From: Ignelater luminosus
Taxonomy: Eukaryota; Arthropoda; Insecta; Coleoptera; Elateridae
Direction of reading: 5' to 3'
Assembly (NCBI GenBank): GCA_011009095.1
Contig: VTPC01001059.1
Coordinates: 18,042-82,041 of the forward strand
Length of the DNA: 64,000 nt
Shown: positions 11,415 to 22,687 of the stretch, one piece after another
Position numbering within the stretch: the stretch's first letter is position 1
Layout of the letters: every line of letters begins with the position of its first letter
Program-made: the position numbers and the translations under genes
Notes under the pieces: model-generated
Databases searched by the model: none
Seen by the model: only the letters and a program-made list of their open reading frames with translations
Told to the model about the DNA's origin: nothing

Positions 11415-13379
11415 CTAAAGATTTTATTACATATATTGATTGTAGTTGAAGTTGTAATGTTTTTGACAGAATGTATTTCTAGCCATCGTGTAAATGCATC
11501 AATTAGTATAAAGTAATAGGTACCCATAAATGGACCTGCAAAATCAACATGTACCCTATCAAACGGTTTTTGTGCAGGTTCCCATGGATGAAGTGGTGTC
11601 TTTACGGGATTATTTTGTAACTTGTTACAGTGTACACAATTTCTGCAAAAATTTTCGATATCTAAATCAATTCGTGGCCACCAACAGTAAATGCGGGCTA
11701 ATGCTTTCATTCGAACTATACCGAAATGTGATGCATGTAATTCTTGTAAAGTCTGTTTGCGTAATTTAGTAGGAATAACTACTCTGTGACCTCTAAATAT
11801 AATATTGTTTTGTAAACTGAATTTATTTTGAGATATCCCAAATCTTTCAACATTTGCAACTGCTTTACCAGTCTTTAAACCATTTAGTAATTGTATTAAT
11901 GAAGAGTCGTTAATGGATTTTTCAGCCAACATCTTAGCTGTTACTGGTAAAGTTTCTATTTGGCATATTTCGAAATAGTCTGGTTCATCTATACTATTTT
12001 CGAGTTGTTCTGAACAAATTGGTAATCGGGACATTGCATCCGCATTTGCATGTGCTTTCGAATTTCGGTATCTAATATCAAAATTAAAAGCTTGTAGAAA
12101 AAGTGCATAATGCTGCATCCTTGTTGCTGATAGAATCGGTAAAGCTTTTTTAGGTGAAAATATTTGAATTAAAGGTAAATGACCTGTAAGTAAAATAAAT
12201 CTACGACCGTACAAATACTGATAATATTTCTTAACACCGTACACAATAGCGTATGCTTTTTTATCAATTTGCGAGTATTTTCATTGTGTAGCTGTAAGAG
12301 TTTGAGATGTAAACTGTAAAGGACGTTTGCTTCCATCAGGATAAACATGAGACAATACAGCCCCAACAGCATAAGGGCTGGCATCCGTAGCAATTGCTAG
12401 AGGTAAGTTAGGATCATAATGTGCTAAAATCTGTTCTGATTGAATTTCTTCTTTGACATGATCGAAAGAATTTTGAGACTTACTATCCCAATGAAAACGA
12501 ACATTATCTTGAAGTAAATTGTATAGTGGTTGAAGTGTAGTACTAAGATTTTTAAAAAATCTACCGTAATAATTAACTAAACCTGTAAAAGCACTTACTT
12601 CAGTTTTATTTTTAGGTATTGGTGCATTCTGGATGGCTTTTATTTTTCCTTTACTTTTATGAATGCCCAATCTATCAATTGTATATCCTCAATATTCTAC
12701 TTTCTCTTTCATGAATTTACACTTGTTGAGATTAACTCTAATATTGTGATTAGCCAATCTTTGAAGAATTAATTCTAATCTATACAGATGCGTATTTATC
12801 ATCTGGTGGAGTAACTTTGATATCGTCTAGAAATACTGTAGTACCAGGAATATCTCTTAGGATATTTTCAATTTCCCGTTGCCAAATTGCGGGAGCACTA
12901 GCAATTCCGTACATTAATCGCGAACATTGAAACAAGCCTTTATGGGTATTTAATGTTAGAAATCTTCTATCTTCCTCTCTAACTTCTAACTGTAAATATG
13001 CTTGTGATAAATCAAGCACTGTAAACTTCTGACCACCGAATAAACCGGCGAACAGAATATCTAAAGAAGGCAGCGGATGATCATCTACTATTAGATTTGG
13101 ATTGAGTGTAATTTTGAAATCTCCGCACAATCGAACTCTTCCATTTGCTTTTATTATTGGAACTATAGGTGTTGCCCATTCTGAGTGATTGACTTTAGTT
13201 AATATACCTTCATTTACTAATAAATCAATTTCTTGATTTATTTTAGATAACAAAGCAAACGGAACTGTTCTTGCTTTAATAAATACCGGCGTAGCACCCT
13301 CTTTTAATTGTAGTTTGGCTTGTATACCTTTTATGTTTCCTATATTGTCTTGAAAAATGTTCGAATATTTATCTAACAA
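11415..13379 (-). pseudogene. gypsy-1 pol: RT, RNase H and integrase N-terminal part
   Basis: 13379-12780 is the RT palm and fingers (WATPIVPIIKANGRVRLCGD; catalytic box VFLDDIKV). A frameshift near 12780-12700 precedes 12670-11378, one frame broken only by a TGA at 12283-12281. It holds the RT thumb, RNase H (ATDASPYAVGAVLS; then FILLTGHLPL, where families usually have TDH, so a catalytic Asp appears replaced by Gly), the integrase HHCC zinc finger (HASHFG...CRNCVHCNK) and the first integrase Asp (VHVDFAGPF). The frame stops at the rosa insertion. Confidence 0.88.
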
Positions 13380-13463
13380 AAATTGTAATTTTTGATTTGT
13401 ATTTGGTATAGAAACTTGTAGTGTCTAAAATGTTTAGATTCAATTGACGAATCCATTCTCTAC

Positions 13464-13700
13464 CTAATAACGTCTATCCAAATCTATTATGTATAAGTTC
13501 AATAGCTTTTGAACATTTTTGTATTGAACCTTGACTTTTGCAAACCCTTGTACGTTTAATTTAGTTTGACAATAAGTTATTAATTGTAACGAAGTTGTAT
13601 GTAATTCAACACCTGCAAAAAGACTTTTAAATTGCTTTAAAAACATCAAACTTACTCCCGAGCCTGAATCGAGCTCATAATTTATAGTAATATTGTTAAC
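13464..13700 (-). pseudogene. gypsy-1 aspartic protease region
   Basis: Open minus-strand frame containing ELDSGSGVSLM, the D-S-G active-site triplet of retroelement aspartic proteases. It ends in a stop at 13464, before RT begins in another frame at 13379. The region is separated from gag by in-frame stops near 13773 and 13749. Confidence 0.7.
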
Positions 13701-13772
13701 ATTTACATCAAGTAAAAACTTATTTCGAAATTCAGTATGTTCTTGGTCCTAAATTGTAAAAATTTCTGTAAT

Positions 13773-14753
13773 TTATTTGATTAGTTTGTACTTTATTTTT
13801 AAAACATACCTCTTGTAAGTGACCTTTGGAATTACAAAATTTGCAAAATAAATTTTTTTTTTACATTTATTAGCGGTATGATTTGTTAAACCACATCTGT
13901 AACATTGTATTTTATAATTTTTTTGATTTTTAAAATTACATTTATTACTGTTGTTTTTAAAATTAGTAGTACTACTACTTTTATCAGAATTATTAAATTT
14001 AGGCTTAGAATTATTAGAAGCACTGCCAGTTTTATTGAAGGAGCATCTAGTCTGACGTTTTTTGACATTGCCAGTGTGAACTAAATTGACATTTGAATTT
14101 GTATTTAATTTACGTAATTGAGCTGTGTCTTGGGAAGATAATTCCACACTACTAGCTACTTCAACAGCAATATCTAAAGTAAGACTTCTTATTTCTAATA
14201 ATCTGCTTTGTATTCTTGCTGAACTAAGTCCAAAAACAAATTGATTGCGTAGAGCTGTTTTTAAATAATCACCAAACTTACAATTTATTGCCAGTTTCTG
14301 TAGAGCTGTTAGAAATTGTTGCACAGTTTCACCTTCTTGCTGGTGTCGTTGATGAAACCTAAAATTCTCTGCGATTTCCAGCGGTTCTGGATTATAATAA
14401 GTTGTCATCACGTTGACAATTTCGCCAAAAGTTTTGGTTGTAGGATTCTCTGGAGCTAATTTATCGCACAATACATTGTAAGCCTCTGCTCCCATGTAGT
14501 GTAATAAATACTTTGTATGCAACTGTGTTGGTATCTGAAAAACTTCTAAAGCACTTTCAAGACGTTGTAACCATCTTTCGAATGTTGTAGTCGAATTATC
14601 AAAATTCTTAATGGAAAATGTTGTTTGAACTGTATGTACCACTGTAGAACTTGTACCAGGAGATTCTGTAGATCTGTTTCCTTGTACTGATGCCGTATTT
14701 GAATTTGTATTGTTACCATTTCCAGCTAAATTTGTATCTCTATTCTTCTTCAA
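13773..14753 (-). pseudogene. gypsy-1 gag
   Basis: About 326 codons covering the retrotransposon gag core (FERWLQRLESALEVF; FRFHQRHQQEGETVQQFLTA) and one zinc knuckle (CYRCGLTNHTANKC). A second CCHC knuckle (CKFCNSKGHLQEVC) is present only in a shifted frame, just past a run of about ten T on the plus strand near 13853-13862. No canonical ATG precedes the frame: at 14753 the codon is TTG, five bases from the mariner insertion. The start has probably decayed. Confidence 0.85.
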
Positions 14754-14757
14754 TGTA

Positions 14758-15645
14758 CGAGGTATGTGAGAAAAGTAATGAGACTGATTTCATACTAACC
14801 AAAGTTTAATTTTTTTCAAACAACAATGTTATCCCCTTCAAAGTAGTTCCCTTGGGCAGCTATACACCGGCGGAGTCGTTGTTCCCACTCTTGGTAGCAG
14901 CGCTGAAAGTCTTCAACTGGTATGGCTTTTAACTGGTCGGTTACAGTCGTTTGAATGTTCTCCAGAGTTTCAAAATGACGTCCTTTTAGGACATGTTTCA
15001 ATTTCTGGAAAAGGAAAAAGTCACAAGAACTCAAATCAGGTGAATAGGGGGGATGAGGAACAACAGTAATGCGTTTTGAGGTCAAAAACTCACTGATGGA
15101 AATTGCTGTGTGACACGGAGCATTGTCATGATGTCTGTCAAAATTTGATGCACGGTGAAAGTGTTTAAATTTAACTGTTCACTCGTCATCCTTATTGTTA
15201 AACGACGGTCTGATCTCACAAGAGCCCTCACACGTTCAACGTTTTTGTCAGTTTTTGAAGTTGAAGGTCTCCCTGAGCGAGGTTCATCTTCAACGTGTTC
15301 TCGGCCGTCCAAAAATGATTTGTGCCAGCGGAAAACTTGTGCTCTTGATAAGCACTGTTCCCCATAGACCTGTTTCAACTTTTCAAAAGTCACACTCGCG
15401 GATTCACCAAGTTTAACACAAAACTTTATTGCACAACGTTGCTCTAAATTCCGATGCTCCATTTCTGTAACACACAACAAAAACACAACTTCGCTGTCAA
15501 AAATAATGTGTTAGCTGTACGGAGTTGTAACTCGGACTGAGGAAGTGGAAGCGATAAACAAACCGGTTTAGCACAGGCCGGTAGACACAACGTTGCCAGA
15601 TCTCCCGCAGTGTTGCCAGTCTCATTACTTTTCTCACACAGCTCG
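14758..15645 (-). mobile_element. Internally deleted mariner, nested at gypsy gag start
   Basis: 888 bp with imperfect inverted ends of about 29 bp (cgaggtatgtgagaaaag at the left; cgagctgtgtgagaaaag read inward from the right), flanked by TA at 14756-14757 and 15646-15647. It lies between the gypsy PBS and gag. The transposase coding region has lost its middle, making this a non-autonomous derivative that could still be mobilised in trans. Confidence 0.9.
14816..15462 (-). pseudogene. mariner transposase, central deletion
   Basis: The N-terminal part (15462-15135, MEHRNLEQRCAIKF; HTH region, then the linker EDEPRSGRPST) is fused near 15135 to the C-terminal part. There the second catalytic Asp is visible (HHDNAPCH, shifted frame), then YSPDLSSCDFFLFQ with the third Asp, 34 residues on by the family's D34D spacing. 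About 190 residues including the first catalytic Asp are gone, judged from the usual ~345-residue length. The fusion is also out of frame. Confidence 0.88.
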
Positions 15646-15660
15646 TAGTATCTAAAAAGT

Positions 15661-15673
15661 ATACTCGTCGCCA
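15661..15673 (-). other. gypsy-1 primer-binding site
   Basis: The minus strand reads TGGCGACGAGTAT one base after the LTR. It starts with TGG, as expected for pairing with the CCA end of a tRNA. The tRNA itself was not identified. Confidence 0.6.
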
Positions 15674-15674
15674 C

Positions 15675-15856
15675 TTTTGTGTATGTATGGGTTCAGTAAT
15701 TTCTAATACTACTCGTAATACTTGTAATATGTAATTTATTTATTTTAATTTGTACATTTTTATGTAATGTCTTTTTATTTTTATTTATTTTCGTATCTAA
15801 CAACGACTATCCATATGTAACTATGTTACAAAGCTAAATTAGGAACATACATAACA
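15675..15856 (-). repeat. gypsy-1 5' LTR
   Basis: 182 bp, collinear with 9242-9424 over its full length. It is followed one base later (minus strand) by the primer-binding site and flanked outside by the agagt duplication. Confidence 0.9.
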
Positions 15857-15861
15857 AGAGT

Positions 15862-17216
15862 AAAAAAAAACTCCGCTGTAAGTTGTACATAGTGCCTATA
15901 AAAAGTTTAGTTACACTTAATTCGCTCTCTAATACACACATCAAGTTGAAAATATTTATGGAAACGAAAACTAAAAGGACACCAATGGTACCTATATTGA
16001 ATTCTTTATATTTACCTGGCTTTTCTACGCTATACGTTTTGTAAATAACACGTAACACTATGTTTAATTTCATGTTACGTGCAGATTGGCGAGCAAAACA
16101 GCAAATCGAATGTCTAGGCGAGTATGTAACAAAGGCTGTCGTTATTATCATTATTATCGAGGGGCTTTGGGCAATCATGTTGCAGCTAGCGTTGTGTTTT
16201 AATTAATTTCATTATTGACCACTGCACTGGTAAGAGCCCATACTCTTTTATAATACCCGTTTTTAATCATTTTGATAGGTTAGAGAAAATACAATTAAGT
16301 GGTTTAAAGAAGTTACATTAAAGTTAATTAAAAGACCGTACAGAATACAACAGCATAGAAGCAAGTTTTCATTTTATATATTACAATGAAGTTTTCCTTT
16401 GCACTTTTTATCAACAATAAAAGAAAAGTTGGAAAATGAAATTGACTTCTATTCTTATGTTCAGATGCTGTTTGACTCCAGAATTGTGGTGCAATTTTAT
16501 TTAAAATGCATTCGTTATATTGAGACTCGCTTCTACTTCTAGCATTATTACAATTTAGCCATGTGGAATTCGTTTGTAGTCTTGTACAATAGAAGTAAGA
16601 AAAAATAATGTCGAATCTAAAGATAAACCTAAGTGCAAACGTTTCTCGTCATCACCTGCTGACCTGCCTGAGCTCGCTATTCTGCTCCCTACTTAGTTTG
16701 CGGGTTACATTCTCGAACAGTTTGCTGTACACTTTTTTTGTGAGTTTTTAACCCATATCATCCCAAGGTATTAAAAGATAAAATAATTTAATTTTTTTTT
16801 GTTATTATTGTTTCTGGTTATACAGTGTGTCCACATTTCGATGCTCACTATTGGGATCTCGGAAATTGTAAGAGATACGAAGTCGGTTAAACTAGAAGAA
16901 ATTTGGCTATTTTCAAGATCAATTTACTTATGCTTTTGTTTTTTCAAAAAAGTTCACTGCTTAGTAGATATTTGCTAAAAACGAAATTATCTTATTTTTT
17001 TAAAAGTAATCGCAGGGCTATGTAAGATTTGAAATTTAGTTGCAACATGTTTTTTTCCCTAGCAAAATTATACAACTTTCATGCATTTGTTATAGCACTG
17101 TCAACACCATTAGAAAAAAATCGGCTATCACCATCTTTCTCCAAAACTACATCTGTAATTGGCTATCCCATTGTCATGTAATCTACACCTCCCATAAATT
17201 TATTATATTTAACCCA
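15862..17216. other. Non-coding stretch right of gypsy-1
   Basis: No gene recognised. From about 16830 the sequence takes on the character of the downstream repeat (phrases such as gggatctcggaaattg). It may be the diverged beginning of the same repeat family. Confidence 0.45.
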
Positions 17217-18217
17217 GTCAATGAATGCGTAAAAGCGGATTGTAGAGGACATGGAATGGGGGAGAATTTTTCTCTTGAGGAATGTGTTGGGGGGTAGTTA
17301 GGAGGCAAAGGTACTAAAAGTCGCCGCCCCTAGCCGTGCTACTTCAGGGGGGAGGAGGGTGGAAAGCTTCTTGTTTTCGGTTTCTTGCTTATAACTCGGA
17401 AACGGTGCGTCGTACGGTAAAAAGTATTCCCTACAAAATAAAAGATGATTCAATTTCCTACAAGACTGTTTATATTTATTTTCTTTTTATGTGTTATAGT
17501 TTCTGAGATATTCGCCAACGAAGGTGGATAATTTTCAAAAAACTTTTTTTTACCTCACATTTATTGTCAAACTTGTCTTCCTAATTCCTCAGGCTTATGT
17601 TTTACAGACAAGTCGTCAGACAGAAAGTTGTAGAGCATTCAGTTTCTTTTTAGAAATATGTAATGGTTACTAACTTATCTTTTACAGGTCAGAAGTTACA
17701 GCAATTTGAAGTTTTTGGATACATTTTGTGATTTTTCAAGAAAAGTCAATGAACACCCAAAAGGGGATTGTAGAGAAATTCTTTTCTTGAGGAATATGTT
17801 GCGGGTAGTAAGAAGGCAAAGATACTAAAAGTCCTTGGGGGTGGGAAGGTTCCTTTAGTCGGTTTTTCTCTATAACTCGGAAATGGTGATTCGTACGATG
17901 AAAAGTTATCCTCACAAAATAAAAGATAATTAAATTTTCTAAAAGAATGTTTATATTTATTCTCTTTGTATGTGTGTCCGAGATATTCGTCAGCGCAAAT
18001 CGATAATTTTTGAAAAACTTTTTTTGCCTCACATTTTTCGTCGAAGTTGTCCTTCTAACTCCTCAGCCTTATGATTTCGGAAAAGTCGTCAGACAGGGAG
18101 TTGTAAAGCATTACATTTCCTTTAGAAATATGTATATTTACTAATTTATCTTTGACAGGTCAGAAGTTATAGCAATTTGAAGTTTTAGGATAAATTTCGT
18201 GATTTCTCAAGAAAACT
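17217..18217. repeat. Tandem duplication, two copies of about 0.5 kb
   Basis: Copy A (17217-17744) and copy B (17745-18217) start with gtcaatgaa and match throughout. Shared blocks include tataactcggaaa, gagatattcg, aagtcgtcagacag and aggtcagaagtta. Divergence is moderate with small indels. No stable reading frame exists, so it looks like a non-coding repeat or satellite-like unit. Confidence 0.8.
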
Positions 18218-18418
18218 ATACTTTTGTTATTATTGTTATTTATGTATTGAGATTTTAAGAAACTGGAACTTGCCAAAGCTAGGTACGATTTTTCTTATAT
18301 CCTTGTTTTTTAATACATAAATAACGATAATGACAAAAGTATAGAAATCACGAAATTTATCCGAAAATTTCAAATTGCTGTAACTTCTGACCTCTAGAAG
18401 ATAAATTAGTAAATATGC
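18135..18418. repeat. Long hairpin at the edge of the tandem duplication
   Basis: The left arm 18135-18248 and the right arm 18312-18418 are inverted copies. Both contain, for example, aaatttcgtgattt/aaatcacgaaattt and acttttgt/acaaaagt. They are separated by a 63-nt loop. The left arm is the tail of copy B. The right arm directly abuts the truncated piggyBac coding sequence. Confidence 0.8.
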
Positions 18419-18790
18419 CGACTCAAATGTACCTTTTTCTTGTTTAGGTATAGTATTAACAGGTTCCATAGAGCATTTTTTTCCTGTTGTCCCGTAAAGT
18501 TCCAGTAGCAAAAAATCCCTTATTCTTTAAGTAAACAAACAAATCAAACGATGAGAAAAAATTATGATTAAGTGGATTTTTTACTACTGAAAACAAATCT
18601 GTTACTACCCTATCACCTAATCCTAGACTTGTATTTTATTTTTTTCTTTCTGCGCCTATATATGGTTTTGAATAAAATAAGTAACCTTCTAATGAACAAA
18701 GACACCATATTTTAAAACCAAATCGTACTGGTTTTTCCTTTATCAATATTTTTCATGAATGTATACCAAAATATGGTATCATTTGTTCAT
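18419..18790 (-). pseudogene. piggyBac transposase, central fragment after the LINE insertion
   Basis: Minus-strand reading from 18790 gives the piggyBac (DDE_Tnp_1_7) motif run EQMIPYFG, then KGKPVRFGFKIWCLCSLEGY, FDLFVYLKNKG and ATGTLRDNR, then MEPVNTIPKQEKGTFES in a shifted frame. The FD Asp corresponds to the second catalytic Asp of the family. The C-terminal third, with the last Asp and the Cys-rich tail, is missing: the sequence stops at the hairpin repeat. Confidence 0.85.
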
Positions 18791-18812
18791 GATAATAATA
18801 ATAATAATAATC
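18791..18812. repeat. (ATA)n microsatellite, LINE 3' tail
   Basis: Seven or so ATA/TAA units mark the 3' terminus of the LINE on the minus strand, where it meets the piggyBac target. Confidence 0.8.
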
Positions 18813-18877
18813 GCCTATATTGAAAATAATATAAAAATAAAAATACAATATAAAAAGAAAAATACAATATCTGGAGC

Positions 18878-18921
18878 CTCCTGGCGAAATCTAGCCACTG
18901 GCTACTCTATTTAACCAGGAG
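18878..18921 (-). ncRNA. Stem-loop in LINE 3' UTR
   Basis: The outer arms ctcctgg (18878-18884) and ccaggag (18915-18921) are exact complements. Inside is a second hairpin tagcca-c-tggcta (18892-18904). A conserved 3' hairpin is a known recognition feature of several LINE reverse transcriptases. Its role here is inferred from position only. Confidence 0.55.
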
Positions 18922-19022
18922 ACTACGCAAAATATATAAAAATAGCGCTTAAAGATTAACTTAATTTAATTTGTTCTGATTTAATTTGTTCTGATTTAGG
19001 TAGCTAGACATACGCATGGTGG

Positions 19023-21806
19023 TTATTGCAGACTCAAAAAATGATTTTTTAAGGAGCTTTTAAATCTATTTAGACCAAGATTTTTTATGTGAGAGGAAAT
19101 CGAGTTATATACTGAGACAGCATTATAAATAAATCCTCTGCGAAACAAGGTTGTTGAATGCTGCGGTATTGTGAGCATACCTTTATTACGAATGTTTGCA
19201 GAATGAATTTGAGACCTAATGACCAATCTATCAGAAAAGCTAGCAGATGGCTGCATGGAAGTTAATAGAGCATGTGTATACGAACCCAACTGGTATTTCC
19301 AACGATTTTCCATTTTCAGCCATTTGAGCTCGCTAATGCTATTAGATACATGATCATATTTCCGTAGATTGCAGATGAATCGACAACACCAGTTTTGAAC
19401 CTTCTGTATGCGATTTTTATCATACATATCTAAGCAAGAACCATAAATAAAACTGCAGTAATTAAAGTGCGATAAGACTAAAGATTCTGTAAGCATTTTC
19501 TTTTGAGCAGAGTTTAAAATATCACGATTTGCGTATACTAATTTTAACGAGGGATAGGTTTTTTGCAATAGTTTTGTAACGTGTAGCCTAAAACGTAGTT
19601 TAGTGTCTAATATAATACCGAGATTTCTTGCAGAGTCGACTACTGGTAAAAGTTCGTTATCTATATTTATGTTGAGATTTAAATCTGGTGCTGTAATATT
19701 TTTTTTGTTACCAAACACTAATAGTTTTGATTTACTCGTGTTAAGTTTTAGGTTGTGTTGCATTGAAAGGTGTTTAATAAGAGTAAGATCACTGTTGATG
19801 TCTTCATAAGCTTGAGTTCTATCAGAAAAGTTAAATGATTTATATATTTGCGTGTCATCAGCATACGCCTGACCATTACAATGCTTCAAGGAATTTAAAA
19901 TATCAGAGGTATATATAATAAATAACAGAGGCCCTAGAATAGACCCTTGAGGAACACCGGAAGTTAATGAATATGATTGTGACAGTTGCTCGTTAATTTT
20001 AATTATCAGACTCCCGTCGGATAGATAGGACTTTATTAAGTTGACTGCATTATTGACGAACCCGTAGTACTGAAGTTTTGCACACAGAAGATTATGACTT
20101 ATTGTATCAAAAGCTTTAGAGAAATCGAGCAGTACGAGAACGGTTATCATGTGCCTATCAGTTGCGCTTATAATATCATCCGTGACAGTGGCGAGAGAAT
20201 TAGCAGTACTAAGACCCTTCCTAAAACCGGATTGACATACGGATAGTATATTGTTGTTGTTAGAAAAGGCATATATTTGTTTATATAGTATCTTTTAAAA
20301 AATGTTAGAGATACACGGTAAAATGCTAATTATTCTTAAGTCAGAGTAACTACTTGGATTAGAAACTTTAGGTAGTGGAAGACCAATGACCTCCTTCCAC
20401 GCCGACGGAAAGTAACAGAACTCAATGCAACAATTAATGATGTGAGTAATATATTTATCGATAAAAGGACTACAATATTTTAGCATTATGAGCGTAATGT
20501 TATCTGAACCAAGAGCGTTAGATTTAAGACTAAACAGAGTTTCATGCACCTCTTCTATTGAGGTAAGAGAGAAATCAAAAGTTTGGTTGCTGAAGTGCCG
20601 AATATTTTGATAATACTGTATTTGTGTATCGCAGTTGGAAGTTGAAGATTGAACAAAAGAGCTAAAATAGTTTCCGATCGAGTTAGGGTCAGCTAAGTTA
20701 CTTGGCACTGTACGTTGCTGTGAAAAACGAATATTTAAATCAGATAAGGCAGACCACATCTTACGCGAATTATTTTCCGTTGGGAGTGAATTAAGGTAAG
20801 CTTTTTTTTCACGACGAATGGATGATACCGTAAAATTCCAAAGTTCTTTGTACCGATTCCAGTCCGAAGGGAGCCTAGTACGCTTATATTTCCTCAATGC
20901 ACTGTCACGCTCCTTCATGATCGCCTTTAAATTATCTGTTAGCCAAGGGGCCCTAGGTTTAGTGATACGTGCCTCCTTAACAGGTGCATGTTTATCAAAA
21001 ACAGCTAAGATAAAGGCCATGAAAATGGAGATTTTATTATCAATATCATTCTCGCGAATCATTTGATGCCATGGCAGAGACTGTAGATCTGATAAAAATA
21101 GATTGTAATTAAAGCTACGAAAACATCTAAATTTTACAATTTTAGGTTTAAATTTGTTTGTCTCTATTTTTAAATTACAGAAAACTGCTCTATGATCAGA
21201 AATTTCATTAGCTTCGATTGTACCTGAATTACTAATAACTAAATTACCGCTAACCAAAATAGGGTCTATAAGGGTGCTGGACGTATTTGTTATTCGAGTA
21301 GGTTCATTTAGTATTTGTGTTAGATCGTATGAGTTAAAGCATGTATTTACTGGATTATCGACATTAAAGAAATTTACATTAAAATCGCCCAAACAAATAA
21401 AGTCATCAACTGTGGGTGTAATAATAGACAACATCTCGTCCAAATTATTTACTAAGATATTTATGCGGTTACCGGGTGGTCTGTAAAGTACCCCAATAGC
21501 AATAGCTTTTGCGTTCAATTTGATTTTAACAAATAAGTATCCAATGTCATTGTCAACTGAAAAATCGTGAGAAATTTCTTCACAGTTTAGGTCAGCTCTC
21601 ACATATATGCCTACCCCACCCCCTCTGCTGTCCCTGTCCTTTCTAAAAAACTGGTAACCAGGTATGAAAACTGCTTCTTCAACCACATCCTCCGATAGCC
21701 AGTTTTCACTTACCGCAAAAACATGGAAATTATTGTAATTAATTAAATTTACTAAAGAATTGAAACCATTAACAATAGACCTTACATTTAAATGTCCGAT
21801 TTTCAT
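19023..21806 (-). pseudogene. LINE ORF2: APE endonuclease and reverse transcriptase, one nonsense codon
   Basis: One frame of about 927 codons from 21806 to 19023 is interrupted only by TAA at 20297-20295. Residues 1-220 are the AP-like endonuclease (MKIGHLNVRSI; ICLGDFNVNF; SDHRAVFC with the catalytic SDH). The RT follows: DFSKAFDTISH, the GVPQGSILGPLLF motif and the catalytic YADDTQIY. A C-terminal region ends near the 3' UTR. It is downstream of ORF1 by about 200 bp. Apart from the single stop the protein looks complete, so this is a recent insertion or a very close relative of an active copy. Confidence 0.92.
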
Positions 21807-22008
21807 GATATATCTATCTACCTAAAACAGATAAATGATGAGACGATTAAAACAAACAAGTAATTAAAAAAAACAACTAATAAGAAAATAAAAATTTTAT
21901 GTATGTATTATGGATTATGAACGTGTAATTAAATACAAACGATGAAAAAGAAACAGAGTGTTCTTCGTGGAAAAGCATTCTCCAACTGTTATTTAACAAA
22001 CGCAAATA

Positions 22009-22687
22009 TTATATTTTATGGAGATCATCAAGTGTGGTCGCTTTGGAGACGTTGTTATCTTTTTTTATAAAGATGGACCCATCCCTGACCCATACTGACT
22101 TTTTATCAAACATTGATCTAGCTTCATACAGTACTGAAATACGAGCCCTAGTTAGATCCTCTTGGATGATTTTTCCGGATCCCTTCAATTTACTTTTACT
22201 GTTTAGGATCATCCGTCTATTGCGATAACTGGTAAACTTTACTATTATAGGCCTGGGTTTATTTATATTTGCATTTCCACCTGCAACAAAAGATTGTATA
22301 CGACCTGTTCGATGTGACCTATCAATCGCTGATAAATCCATATTTATTTTTAGGTTGTTATTAATTAAATTTAATACTAATGTATCTGTTGATTCTCCCT
22401 GCATTTCGGTGAGACCAAATATTCGTAGACAATTACGTCTAGAGTACTGCTCGTAATCATCAAGCTTCTTATTTAATTTTGTATTTTCTTGGGTTATTTT
22501 TTCTTAGATCTTCTTCTAATTTTATAATCTTTGCATTTTGAGTTTTAAATAAATCCTCCATGGCTGTGTCAACCGCTTCATGCACAGACTCTGGAACGGT
22601 GTCCTTAAAGATGTCGTTGCATAGAAAACTTTTAATTGTGTTATTAATTATATCTTGGATTTCTTCCTTTTCCACACGTGTTAGCAT
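22009..22687 (-). pseudogene. LINE ORF1 (RNA-binding protein), one frameshift
   Basis: The first block, 22687-22469, begins MLTRVEKEEIQ and is predicted coiled coil. The second block, 22404-22009, has a single-strand RNA-binding RRM-like core (IDRSHRTGRI; PIIVKFTSYRNRRMIL; VWVRDGSIFIKK) as in L1/CR1-type ORF1 proteins. They are joined by a stretch that reads ITQENTKLNKKLDDYEQYSR in the other frame. A one-base loss in the A-run at about 22500 explains the break. Confidence 0.82.

Larger units (their letters stand above)
9242..15856 (-). mobile_element. Gypsy-type LTR retrotransposon with two nested DNA transposons
   Basis: Near-identical LTRs lie at 9242-9424 and 15675-15856. A 5-bp direct repeat, agagt, flanks the whole unit (9237-9241 and 15857-15861). 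The minus-strand order is LTR, PBS (15673-15661), gag, protease, RT, RNase H, integrase, PPT (9433-9425), LTR. Without the two nested DNA transposons (10108-11412 and 14758-15645) it is about 4.4 kb. Stops and frameshifts in gag, protease and pol show it is no longer autonomous. No env-like frame is visible. Confidence 0.93.

Noticed and set aside
18692..18790. Imperfect 22-bp inverted repeat (aatgaacaaagacaccatat / atatggtatcatttgttcat)
   Set aside because: Both arms are ordinary piggyBac coding sequence encoding conserved motifs (KIWCLCS and EQMIPYFG), so the symmetry is best explained by coincidence.
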